Shown here piece after piece: positions 55,380 to 64,000 of a DNA stretch of 64,000 bases. The notes below the pieces were generated by a model. The model was not told where the DNA came from. It was given only the letters and a program-made list of their open reading frames with translations, and did not search any database. The first letter of the stretch is position 1, and each line of letters opens with the position of its first letter. A program made the position numbers and the translations under genes. The stretch comes from Pseudocercospora fijiensis CIRAD86. Taxonomy: Eukaryota; Ascomycota; Dothideomycetes; Mycosphaerellales; Mycosphaerellaceae. Where the stretch lies: the NCBI RefSeq assembly GCF_000340215.1, contig NW_006921536.1, positions 2,891,016 through 2,955,015 of the forward strand, given 5' to 3'.

Positions 55380-57930
55380 TTGGCAGCGCAGCTGCCAATC
55401 TAGACACCGCGGCCACCGCCCGCGAAAATCCAAGTTGTCCGCCAAGACCGAAATGATTGGCTAAGAAATTTCGCAGAAGTAATATGCAATCAAAGATTGA
55501 AGGGAAATTTGACTTACCCCGGATTTTAGCGTAGAACGTCAATCGAAACAAATATTAAAGGGAAATTTAACTTACCCCGGATTTTAGCATAGAACGTAAA
55601 TCGAAAGCGCTTAACGAATCCCGGATATAAGCGTAATACGCTAATAAAAATTTAGTAGGAGCTTAACGTATACTAAAGACCTAGATATAGCTATATCCTA
55701 CTAAATATAAAGCCTATCGACTAGTATAAAGGTCCCCGTAGCGAAAATATTAGTAAGATTACTAATAGTACTATTAATTTTAATAAAGCTATTAGTAGAG
55801 CTACTAGTAACTTTAGACTATTAGACTATTAGTAGGACTAGGTATTAAGAAAACTATTAACAAACCTATTAATTAAACTATTAGGTAAACTATTAGATAG
55901 ACTATTAGATAAACTCTTAGCTAAACTATTAGTAAACCTAATAATAGAACTAATAATAAAACTAATAATAAAACTAATAACTCAAATAGTACTAATAGTA
56001 AAACTATTAGTAAAACTAATAACTCAAATAGTACTAATAGTAAAACTATTAGTAAAACTACTAATAGGACTATTAATAAAACTACTAATAAAACTGTTAA
56101 CAGAACTACTAATAAAACTACTAGTAAACTACCAAGACTACGAGCTAGCCTACAAACAAAACTATTAACAAAACTACTAATAAAACTATTAATAAAACTA
56201 CTAATAAAACTATTAAAGAAACTACTAATAAAATACTAATTAAAATTTTCGTTAAACTGAAACTAGTAATCGAACTACTAATTAAACTATTAATTAAATA
56301 GTTAATTAAGCTATTTATATAATTACTAATAAAACGACTAATTAAACTACTAGTTAAGCTACTAGTTAAACTACTTCTTAAACTACTAACGAAATTTTAA
56401 ATTAAACCGTTACTAGTAATTAAAATACTAATCGAACTGCTAGCTAAACTACTAATTAAACTGCTAATCGATCTACTAATCGACCTACTAATCGACCTAC
56501 TAATCGACCTATCTCTATTTAGAAGTTAGTAATTTAGTACTATATACTTTAAATTATATAATTTATCGGGGGACTAGCTACTAGTAAAATACTAATTAAA
56601 ATTTCTATTAAACTAAAACTACTAATTAAACTACTAATTAAACTATTGATTAAACTACTAATTAAACTACTAATTAAACGGTTAGTTAAACTATTAATTA
56701 GACTATTAATTAAACTACTAATTAAACTATTAATCAAGCTATTAATTAAACTATTAATCAAACTATTAATCAAACTATTAATTAAACTATTAATTAAACT
56801 ATTAATTAAACTACTAATTAAACTATTAATCAAGCTATTAATTAAACTATTAATCAAACTATTAATCAAACTATTAATCAAACTATTAATCAAACTATTT
56901 ATTAAACTATTAATCAAACTATTAATTAAACTATTCATTAAACTATTAATTAAACTATTAATTAAACTATTAATCGAACTATTAGTCGAACCGTTAATCG
57001 ACCTCTACTAATCGAACTATCTCTATTTCGAAGTTAGTAATTTTAATTAGTATTCTATACTTTAAACTATATAATTTATCGGAGGACGAGTAATAGAAAT
57101 AACTAGTATAATAGCTAAATCTATAATAGCTAGATAGTATAGCTTAAAGCTATTAATCTCTAAGAATTATACTACTAGACTTACTAGCTAGAGGATAGCT
57201 ACTAGTAATTAGGGGTTATATATAATATATCTAGGCCTCTACTAAGGTAGTATATCTATTCTTTTAGTATATATTCTATATATAGCCTAAATAATTAAGT
57301 TTTATTTATATATTTTAAGCTAAGTTTAATAACTTTTACTACTAGTAAATTTACTACTAAAGTTAGAAGTCTAAATCGCTATTTTAGTATATAGCTAAAG
57401 TTCTATTCTCTCTTACTATAGTGACTAGCTAAGTAGTACTTAGTATTTGCTATAGATATATTTAATTTTCTAACTAAATATTTAAAGCCTACTAATTAAG
57501 AGTCTAAGGGAATTAATAGCGCGCGTCTAGACTAGTAGCGAACTACTACTTAGATACTAGTACTTATATTAAGCCCTACTAAACTATATACTATAGCTAG
57601 AACAAACTACTATATAACTTAGAAAAGCATAACTATAATTTAGAATTGTAAGATTAGTAAATTTTCCTTTATAAACTAGGGTATAGATATATATAGAAAC
57701 TAAAATTATAATATTCTCTAAAACTAGTATCGTATTCCTAGAACCTTATAAATAGCTATATTATATATAATATAAAGATACCTAGGCCTATAGTTATAGA
57801 GTCTAAGAGCCTTTAGCTATTGAAGTTTACTAGCCTCGGTAGTTGAGATATATATACGATTAGTAATCAAAACAAATACATTGCAAGCTGCCAGTCTTGG
57901 AACGCGATAGTGGTCCACAACACTTCCTAG
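55380..57930. mobile_element. A+T-rich, RIP-like repeat element, copy B (2.55 kb)
   Basis: Same orientation and same ends as copy A (33157-35753). By eye the two are identical over the aligned length except that this copy lacks 45 bases near 56153 and one A near 56127. The left end begins TTGGCAGCGCAGCTGCCAA and the right end finishes CACTTCCTAG. Flanking bases are A on the left and TTG on the right, as in copy A. The interior shows the same A+T-rich, TpA-rich, CpA-poor composition, the 49-bp tandem pair (55499-55605) and the 12-bp minisatellite. It lies between nta1 and an unannotated 0.65-kb stretch. No protein-coding potential is visible. Confidence 0.85.
56612..56980. repeat. 12-bp minisatellite (AAACTATTAATT)n in copy B
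   Basis: The counterpart of the array in copy A, with the same number and order of variant units as far as can be read. It too is open on both strands as (KLLI)n and (INSL)n. Preservation of exact unit order in the two copies argues that they separated very recently, because such arrays normally change length fast. Confidence 0.85.
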
Positions 57931-58592
57931 TTGCTGTTGGTGTTGTGCCAGCATGGCTTCAGTGGTAGCTGGGACTGAATGTTTATTATACAACGAGGCG
58001 TAATTCCTTCAATGCTGCGCCAGAGCTCCGTGCTTGCCTCTACTGTGCTTTCTCTTCTGGACTTATTCTTCCGATGTTGATATTTTACTTTTGTGTTGTC
58101 GTGCAGAGTCGGGATGTCGATGGCTTCTGGCAGCGAGGATTGAGGCTCGAGCTGGCCGCCACTTCTTGCCGGCGGTCTGCAACTCCATCTCGTCACCATA
58201 ACAAACGCGTAACTTCAACTCGTCATGGGCTGGCAGCTGCATACTTCCGCTCTTATTGATTCTTCCTGGAGCCTGCGTTACAGGACAGTCCGAGGAATGG
58301 CAGAGTGCAAGCTTAGTTCCCATCGTGAAGCCGAGACGCAATCCATGAAGTGACAACAAAATGCTCTGGCTCTGGAGACACTACCTGCTAACTGTGGAGA
58401 TGTAGTAGCCCATCAGACTGGACAAGTTCAGATGAAGTTCGAATACCGTCGTACTTGGTTGAAGAATCCTGCGAGGCTCGACCTCTTTACATTTCGCTAC
58501 CAACTCCCTTCTGCATCTACGCTCAATAGATGACTTGCGGCAACCCATCCTTCTACGCTCCTCCATATTTGGCCCGGCTGCTAGCACAGCAG
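57931..58592. other. Intergenic region right of element copy B
   Basis: Normal base composition resumes at 57931. Several 60-100-codon frames overlap on both strands without domain features. No gene fragment that could match the other side of the insertion is recognisable, so copy B seems to have landed in non-coding DNA. Confidence 0.4.
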
Positions 58593-59150
58593 TCATTCCA
58601 TTTGCATGGGCACGCTGCTCATCCCAACTTGAGCTTCTTCATCAACAGGTTCCGCTGTCTCCTGGACTTTAAGAGCATCGCGCGTCTTCGAAAATTCGGC
58701 AAACCAATACCACATGTCTCTCACAGAGGTGACAAGCCAAACAAGCATCAGTATGATCAGATGGACGATTAAGCTGTCCAAGAAAAGCGTCTGAAGGCTT
58801 TCGCGATGCGCAGACTCTCTTCCCTCCGCAGGCTGATGACCGTCCAGGAGCACACAGACCGCAATGAGATAAATCATCGCTGTCACAGGTGGGAAGAGAT
58901 TTGCCAGTGGACTGCGAAGGTTGTATTCTCGCCAGATCATAAAATGGCAGAGCATTCCCGCGATGTATGACACGAAGGCTCCTGCAATGGTGATACCGAA
59001 AAAGATCGTCGCTGTTATCGCGGCCTCCGATGTGCTCACGTCTGTCTGCAGATTGCCGACGTCGTCCACTACGACATTTGGGCCGCCCCAAGTCTGGCCG
59101 AGGCGGTAATTGGCGCCCTTGAAGAGTGGTCCTGGCTGTGTAAAGTCCAT
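58593..59150 (-). CDS. Hypothetical membrane protein
   Basis: 185-residue intronless frame with four hydrophobic segments: ITATIFFGITIAGAFVSYIA, the nearby GMLCHFMIW, LFPPVTAMIYLIAVCVLLDG and SLIVHLIILMLVWLVTSVRD. A polar N terminus (about 40 residues) and an acidic C-terminal tail (ETAEPVDEEAQVG) flank them. The family is not recognised. Its small size, lack of introns and position beside a repeat element suggest a lineage-specific gene, but the hydrophobic pattern is too regular for a random frame. Confidence 0.5.
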   Translation of the reverse strand: MDFTQPGPLFKGANYRLGQTWGGPNVVVDDVGNLQTDVSTSEAAITATIFFGITIAGAFVSYIAGMLCHFMIWREYNLRSPLANLFPPVTAMIYLIAVCVLLDGHQPAEGRESAHRESLQTLFLDSLIVHLIILMLVWLVTSVRDMWYWFAEFSKTRDALKVQETAEPVDEEAQVGMSSVPMQME

Positions 59151-59471
59151 ATTTGCGGTATGTTCGACTGCTCGACGAAGGCTGAGTGTCGATAGAGTTC
59201 GCTGCAGTGTGGCCGTAGATATTCTTGCTTCTTCATTGTCAGTAGCATGGAGGAGCGTGATTCTTATACAGACGAGACGATTTTGAGCTTTCTGAGGACA
59301 TTAAAATCTGCTGACTGTGACTGCTAGAAATGGAATCTTCGTGGTGAACACTGGAAGCCCCAGATGCTTTTCAATACTGCTTACCAGCTCCACGAGGACT
59401 TAGGAAAAATCTTTCACCTGCTTTTGCACACAGTACTCTCCCATCAGACGCAGGCCTTCCCAATCATCAAC

Positions 59472-60074
59472 ATGTCTGGCAACCATTCTGCCGACAATTG
59501 GCGCAATTCCAGAAATCAACACGAGCGCAATCACACACCGGACCACCATTACGATGTCTCGCGCGCCGCCCAAGGCTATCCACGACCCAAACGTCCCATC
59601 ATAGGCCATCGCCCGCCTCGCAAAGTTCGTCGTCCACCTCACACACCTCGTACCATGGCGACTGATCTGGCTCAAACTGGGCGCTTTCTGTGGGTTCGAG
59701 GTCCGGACGCCCGTTACAAGAGAGTGGAAGTAGCGCCTAGCCGGATGCATCCAAACCATTCTGCGCGAGTTTGCGATGGGCAGCTTATTACTGCCACCGA
59801 TAACAGTGATCTGGTCGACATCGAGTTGGGCGACGGTACTGCTTCCGCACGAATCGCGAAGGAGAATCAACCACCTAATTCAGACTATGGGATTACGGAG
59901 GGATGGGAGTGTTCTCAGCCGGCTCCGAAACCCAAGTCCAAATTGCGCAAAATGTATGATTACTTTATGGAAGAGTATGCGCGTTTGGTGTGCGCGTTGG
60001 TCACGGGGTTCACGATAATCTTTGGCCTAATTACAGTGATTGTGCTCTATCTGCTGGGAAAGGTTAAATGGTGA
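59472..60074 (+). CDS. Hypothetical tail-anchored protein
   Basis: 200-residue frame from MSGNHSADNWRN. The first 70 residues are His/Arg/Pro-rich and basic. A short folded-looking block follows (RFLWVRGPDARYKRVEVAPS, VCDGQLITATDNSDLVDIEL). The C terminus is one hydrophobic segment, LVCALVTGFTIIFGLITVIV plus LYLLG, ending KVKW, typical of a single C-terminal membrane anchor. An upstream in-frame Met (59364) would add 36 residues but lies in sequence that looks untranslated. I do not recognise a family. Confidence 0.5.
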   Translation: MSGNHSADNWRNSRNQHERNHTPDHHYDVSRAAQGYPRPKRPIIGHRPPRKVRRPPHTPRTMATDLAQTGRFLWVRGPDARYKRVEVAPSRMHPNHSARVCDGQLITATDNSDLVDIELGDGTASARIAKENQPPNSDYGITEGWECSQPAPKPKSKLRKMYDYFMEEYARLVCALVTGFTIIFGLITVIVLYLLGKVKW

Positions 60075-60312
60075 CGGGATTAAATGGCACGACCAATCGG
60101 CTCGAGAAGAATCGAACCAGTATCGATTGCTATTGCTTCTGCAAGATTGGACTTGGAAGCATATCATACAGTTGGTCCCGGACCGGTTCTTGACCCCTCT
60201 TTGGCGAGCGGAACTATATTAGCGAGCAGAGAGATAAGTAGTATTAATAAGAGGACCAAGCAGCTGCACAATTTCGATATAGATCAGCTCAGGCTTGACT
60301 GACAGTGAGAAG

Positions 60313-61062
60313 ATGGCCGAGAACACGACAATCATTTTTATTCCTGGAGCTTGGCATCCTGCTTCTTCTTGGGAGAAAGTCGCCAAACTGGTCGAACAAG
60401 CTGGATACAAGACAGATCTTGTCGACCTCCCATCTATAGGGCCAAAAGAACATTTGAAAAGCTTCTGGCCCGACGTCGAAGTCATTCGCAAACACATCAT
60501 CACAGCATCCGAAGCCGGTCAGAAGGTGGTCCTGGTCGTTCATTCCTACGGCGGCGTACCAACGACCCAAGCCGTCGAAGGCCTCGACATCAAAACACGC
60601 TCATCGCAAGCTCAACCAGGCGGCGTATCTCACATCGTCTACTGTACATCCTTCATCATCCCGGACGGCAAATCCCAAATCGGCGCTTTCGGCGGCAACA
60701 ATCTTCCCTGGTTCATCATCTCTGACGATCAGATGGAATACTTTCCCGACAATCCTGCACATGTCTTCTACAACGATATGTCACCCGAGGATCAGAAATC
60801 CGCTGCTGCGTCTCTCAAGCCACATTCGTATCAGACTGCTCATACGGTTGTGACGTATGCGGGCTGGAAACATGTGCCGAGTACGTATATCTATTGCACC
60901 AAGGACAATGCGATTCCGTTGCACATTCAGCATATGATGGTGGAGGAGTTTGGGAAGGGGTTTGATATTCGGACGGAGACTTTGGAGGCTGGTCATAGTC
61001 CGTTTTGGAGTATGCCGACGGAGACTGCTGAGGCGATTATGAGGGCGGCGGAGAGTAGTTGA
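60313..61062 (+). CDS. Alpha/beta hydrolase
   Basis: 249 residues from MAENTTIIFIPGAWHPASSW (ATG in a good context, AAGATGGCC; another Met lies six codons upstream). The fold marks are clear: an oxyanion-hole IPGAWH segment, the nucleophile elbow VVHSYGG with Ser78, and a C-terminal EAGHSPFW with the catalytic His at about 228; the acid is probably the Asp in STYIYCTKDNAIP. This GAWH-type subgroup includes small fungal and bacterial esterases and salicylate-esterase-like proteins. The substrate is unknown. There is no signal peptide and no intron. It lies about 260 bp upstream of a reductase on the same strand and could be co-regulated with it. Confidence 0.85.
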   Translation: MAENTTIIFIPGAWHPASSWEKVAKLVEQAGYKTDLVDLPSIGPKEHLKSFWPDVEVIRKHIITASEAGQKVVLVVHSYGGVPTTQAVEGLDIKTRSSQAQPGGVSHIVYCTSFIIPDGKSQIGAFGGNNLPWFIISDDQMEYFPDNPAHVFYNDMSPEDQKSAAASLKPHSYQTAHTVVTYAGWKHVPSTYIYCTKDNAIPLHIQHMMVEEFGKGFDIRTETLEAGHSPFWSMPTETAEAIMRAAESS

Positions 61063-61319
61063 TGGATGAGATGTCTGGTCGTATTGCTATTCAAATCTCC
61101 CGCGATTGCCTGAACTTGTCTACTGCCATCCTTTTCTGTTTTTTTTTTCTCTCGCTTGTTGCAATTCCCAGGGCCTTTTCCCGGTACGCAGATAATGAGA
61201 TTGCAAGAGAGAAATGTCTCACGGCATTCGGCCGCGCAAGCCGAGACCGGGGCTTCAATGTTGCCCGAAATCGAAGGAGCGAAGTGGAAGGAAGATGTTA
61301 ACCAGAGAAAGCCTTCACC

Positions 61320-62371
61320 ATGTCCAATATTCTGGTCTTCGGCGCAGGTGGTGTCGGCTGTGTCTATGCCGTGATCCTGGAAAAGGGAGGCGCCAATGTA
61401 ACCGCGGTACGATTTCTTGGCTGCAAGCGTGTCGACACGATTCTGGCTGACAGGACAGCACGCAGGTCTGTCGAACAAATTATGCTGCGGTCAAGGAGAA
61501 CGGCATATTGATGCGGTCGGCGAAATGGGGCCACGTACGATCAAAGCCCAACGTGGTAGCAACATGCCACGAAGCTGCTCAAAATTTTGGACCTTTCGAC
61601 TACATCTTAGTGGCCTCGAAAGCTTTCTCAGGCACAGCAGAGCTTATTGCCGATGCGGTCACGCCAGGGAAGACGGCAATTGTGCTGGCTCAGAATGGGA
61701 TTCTGATCGAAGAGGACTACGCCACCAAGTTTCCCAACAACGTGATCATTTCTGGTGTCGTCTATCTACCCACGACCCAAGTTGAGCCGGGAGTCGTCGA
61801 GCATGGAACTCTACTCGAGCAGTTCGAAATTGGAACTTTTCCGGCCAAAGCATCTGCGGAAGCCAAGGCTCAGACGCAACGCTTTTCGGACATGTTCACT
61901 GCCTTTGGTGCCAAAGCTCCGGTCCATGATGATGTCCAGGCACGGCGCTGGATCAAGCTTTGCGTCAACGCTTCCTTGAATCCCATGACTGCGCTCAGCA
62001 TGTGCGATGATGGCAACCTTCTGCGTTCTTCATCATATGCTATTTCTATGGTGAGAGAGGTCATGAGGGAAGTCGGCAGGCTTGCTGCCGCTGCGGGTTA
62101 TCCTGATGCTGTCACGGAAGACGAAATCGAGTATCAGCTTTCCCGCCATATTGGACGTATAGAGACGGGAGGCAAGGAGCCGAGCATGTTGACTGATATC
62201 AAGTGTGGAAGGCACATCGAGGTCGAGGCGATCTTGGGGAATGCTGTCAGAAAGGCAGGTGAGTTGGGAGTAGCAGTGCCGTATCTGACGATACTCTACG
62301 TGCTTGCTAAGGGAAGAGATTTCTCGAATTTGAGGAATGGGGATTGGAAGCCGATCGTCGCGATAAGTTGA
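61320..62371 (+). CDS. Ketopantoate reductase-family protein (ApbA/PanE-like)
   Basis: Two exons (61320-61406 and 61466-62371; intron GTACGA...CGCAG) give 330 residues. The N-terminal NADPH-binding motif is MSNILVFGAGGVGCVYA (GxGxxG at about 8-13). It is followed by YILVASKAF with the expected catalytic Lys, an AIVLAQNGI block, and the C-terminal KLCVNASLNPMTALSMCDDG helix that closes the active site, plus DIKCGRHIEVEAILGNAVR. Members reduce 2-dehydropantoate to pantoate in CoA synthesis, but fungi carry many paralogues with other substrates, and the location beside hydrolase and aromatic-catabolism genes makes a paralogue likely. Confidence 0.85.
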
Positions 62372-62429
62372 GGCGGTATAAGTCTAGAACTGACTACAAT
62401 AGAGACCATGGTTAGAGAATTCAGGGGTT

Positions 62430-63319
62430 TTACAGCTTTGATGAAGCTTTTTCTCGCGAGCCTTGGAATACGATGTGGCCGTACTCAGCGAAACCTGGGC
62501 CTTGGTCAGTACACCAGCTCGTTCACAGCGAGCGAGTATCTGCCGTGCGACGTACCTTTATTACCACACCTCAGAATCACGGCGTGTTCAGCGAAGTGCT
62601 TGGTATGATGGTAAGCGTGGTGCTGCTCGGTCGTCGCCCACCCAACATAAACGACGTAGCACCTTTCGAACTTCTGGCTCGGCGCTTTCTTCTTGATCAA
62701 CTGATCTCGTGGCCCAGGAACAGTCTCAACGGGCTCAAGCAGAGGACCTCCACTGCACCCGAGGCAGCCGTCAATGTATCGGACGATGTGAGTCCATAAT
62801 GGCCAAGCACCTTCATCCCAAGCATCGGTCGTCTTCAAGTATATCGCCGTACCAGTAAACGGAGCGCCTCGAGCCAACGCCCGAGATTTTGGCGTCCAGT
62901 CTATCATCTGAGCATGTCTTATCACCGGGACTTGAGCATCGCCGACCATCGTCTCGATCAGAAACCGGACTCGCCGATATTCCTTTGACTTGAGAAAGTC
63001 ATGGTGTTGCTGCAGCGTCTCGCGGACTAATGTAAAACGATCTGTCTCAGCCCGAACCCGATCTTTATTATCACAAACAAACAAGGCCGAGGGTTCTCAC
63101 GCCTTCACTTATATAAGCTTCTGACCTACCAATGTGGATTTCAACATGTTCCGGATGCTCGAGGGATTGGCCCCAGTAGACTCTCAAGAAACCTGGCGCG
63201 TTCTCAATGCTTTCTAGCACCTCGTTCCATCTTTGATGCTCGAAGATCGGCTTTTCGGTCTTGTCAGGTAAGCGGAGATGTATGATTTGTGTGACCGGAG
63301 CATTCGATGTCGGATTCAT
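62430..63319 (-). CDS. Dimeric alpha/beta-barrel (ABM/EthD-like) protein
   Basis: Three exons (63319-63130, 63041-62556, 62500-62430) splice in phase to 248 residues. The N-terminal half (VTQIIHLRLPDKTEK, WNEVLESIENAPGFLRVYWG, HVEIHI-DRFTLVRETLQQHH) has the beta-strand/helix pattern and 'W..VLE.I..APG....YWG' core of small dimeric alpha/beta-barrel proteins seen in fungal clusters. The second half contains GTAIYLKTTDAWDEGAWPLW, then YHHTKHFAEHAVILRCGNKG and, after the last intron, PGFAEYGHIVFQG, consistent with a second, degenerate copy of the fold. The family mostly has unknown or monooxygenase/dehalogenase-like functions. The gene is divergent from homogentisate dioxygenase and convergent with the reductase, 58 bp away. 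Confidence 0.7.
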
Positions 63320-63783
63320 TGCTACGGTCGAAGGATACTTTCAGGCTTGCACCAAAACAGTCAGTAGCGATATGGACGATCTGTACTTTATTCCTCTTCT
63401 TTATGTTTATCGGCCGCGGATCTCTTCTCCGCTCTTTGACACTTACCGTGAAAGTATCGGCTGTTCTTCTAGCAATTGCATCGGCTCGACCACGAGCTTG
63501 ACCCCTCAGAATCAAATCCTTGACCATTGTGGAGGGGCCCTCGGCTGGCGCACCGAAGCTGCAACCAACGAAAGGTGCGGTCGCTTTCTTTTACAGTCTC
63601 ACATTCGTTCGACTGTTTAGGGTATGATCCTTTGTACGCTGACAGCCATGCTGTATGTCAGCGTCCATAGCCGATTAGCAACCACCTATAACGCTCTTAT
63701 ATCACGCCTGTCAGCTCGGCCTGATGTAGCCCAAGAAGTTGAATACCGCACACAAAACAGCCAAAGACTTATGTAGCAGCATC
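63320..63783. promoter_or_regulatory. Divergent promoter between ABM-like gene and homogentisate dioxygenase
   Basis: 464 bp between divergent start codons; both promoters must be here. Small frames on either strand are not gene-like. Confidence 0.5.
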
Positions 63784-64000
63784 ATGGCTCCGATGACAGA
63801 CTTTCATGTCAAGGAGAAATACACCTACCTCAACGGCTTTGGTAGCTACCACTCGTCAGCGCTTACGTATCACTAAACTTCGCTCAAACGAATACTAAAA
63901 TGAAGAACAGATCCGAGGCCATACCAGGAGCAAATCCTCTGGTGAACAACAGCCCTCAGAAGCCACCGTTTGGTTTGAGAACGGAACGCATATCCGGAAC
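63784..64000 (+). CDS. hmgA: Homogentisate 1,2-dioxygenase (partial, 3' end outside window)
   Basis: Exon 1 (63784-63854) and the beginning of exon 2 (63911-64000) give the N terminus MAPMTDFHVKEKYTYLNGFG, then SYH-SSEAIPGANPLVNN and SPQKPPFGLRTERISG. The NGFGSYH...SEA.PGA.P..NSPQK start is diagnostic for homogentisate 1,2-dioxygenase, the non-haem iron enzyme that opens the ring in phenylalanine/tyrosine degradation. The intron (GTCAGC...AACAG) is inserted in the codon after YH. The iron-binding residues lie in the missing C-terminal part. In many fungi hmgA is clustered with fumarylacetoacetate hydrolase and maleylacetoacetate isomerase genes, which might follow to the right. Confidence 0.93.

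Noticed and set aside
54325..55551. Nta1 protein starting inside the element (408 residues)
   Set aside because: The first 57 residues are encoded by the repeat end and recur identically before an unrelated gene at copy A. The family start is at MKIAILQF.

Overview
This window is nuclear DNA of a filamentous ascomycete (Pezizomycotina). Genes are densely packed on both strands. Introns are short (about 43-110 nt) GT-AG introns, several with CTAAC or CTGAC branch sites. Fungal-only families are present (fungal-specific transcription factor, Smp3, Spo12, fungal Nta1, BAR protein with a proline-rich tail). A+T-rich repeats carry the CpA-to-TpA signature of repeat-induced point mutation (RIP). 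A dothideomycete of the Mycosphaerellales type is my best guess, from general gene style only. For most genes I rebuilt exon-intron structures by hand, and phases close exactly in every model given as intact.

Layout. 0-6.9 kb: 3' part of a transcription factor, a membrane protein, a Gln-rich relic with in-frame TAG/TAA codons where Gln is expected, and an F-box pseudogene. 6.9-22 kb: the 11.7-kb single-exon tra1 gene (SAGA/NuA4 scaffold), divergent from a TPR/SET-domain gene. 22-38.4 kb is an accessory stretch: a small secreted protein, a DHA1 drug-type MFS transporter, a nitronate monooxygenase gene with one frameshift, a sugar-type MFS transporter, a broken SDR, a SnoaL-like gene cut in two by a 2.6-kb A+T-rich element, a cyclase-family gene and a GNAT acetyltransferase. 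39-43 kb: small membrane-protein ORFs and smp3 (GPI mannosyltransferase IV). 43-54 kb is housekeeping: skp1, BAR-domain gene, rpl2, a DDT/WHIM-like chromatin gene, spo12-like and rpl39. 54-58 kb: nta1-like amidase, with a second, almost identical copy of the A+T-rich element about 75 bp upstream of its start codon. 58-64 kb: two membrane or tail-anchored unknowns, an alpha/beta hydrolase, a ketopantoate-reductase-like gene, a dimeric alpha/beta-barrel-type protein, and the 5' end of homogentisate 1,2-dioxygenase at the right edge.

The most notable feature is the element pair at 33157-35753 and 55380-57930. The copies read as essentially identical except for one block deletion and a single base. 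Their interiors look RIP-degraded while their outer 70-120 bp do not. The copy in the SnoaL-like gene can be removed on paper to give an empty site in which the split reading frame rejoins exactly, which fixes the element ends. Four broken genes (NMO, SDR, SnoaL-like, F-box) make 26-36 kb a local zone of gene decay.

Limits: no database search was possible; family names come from recognised motifs; percent identity was judged by eye; I found no tRNA, rRNA or CRISPR array.
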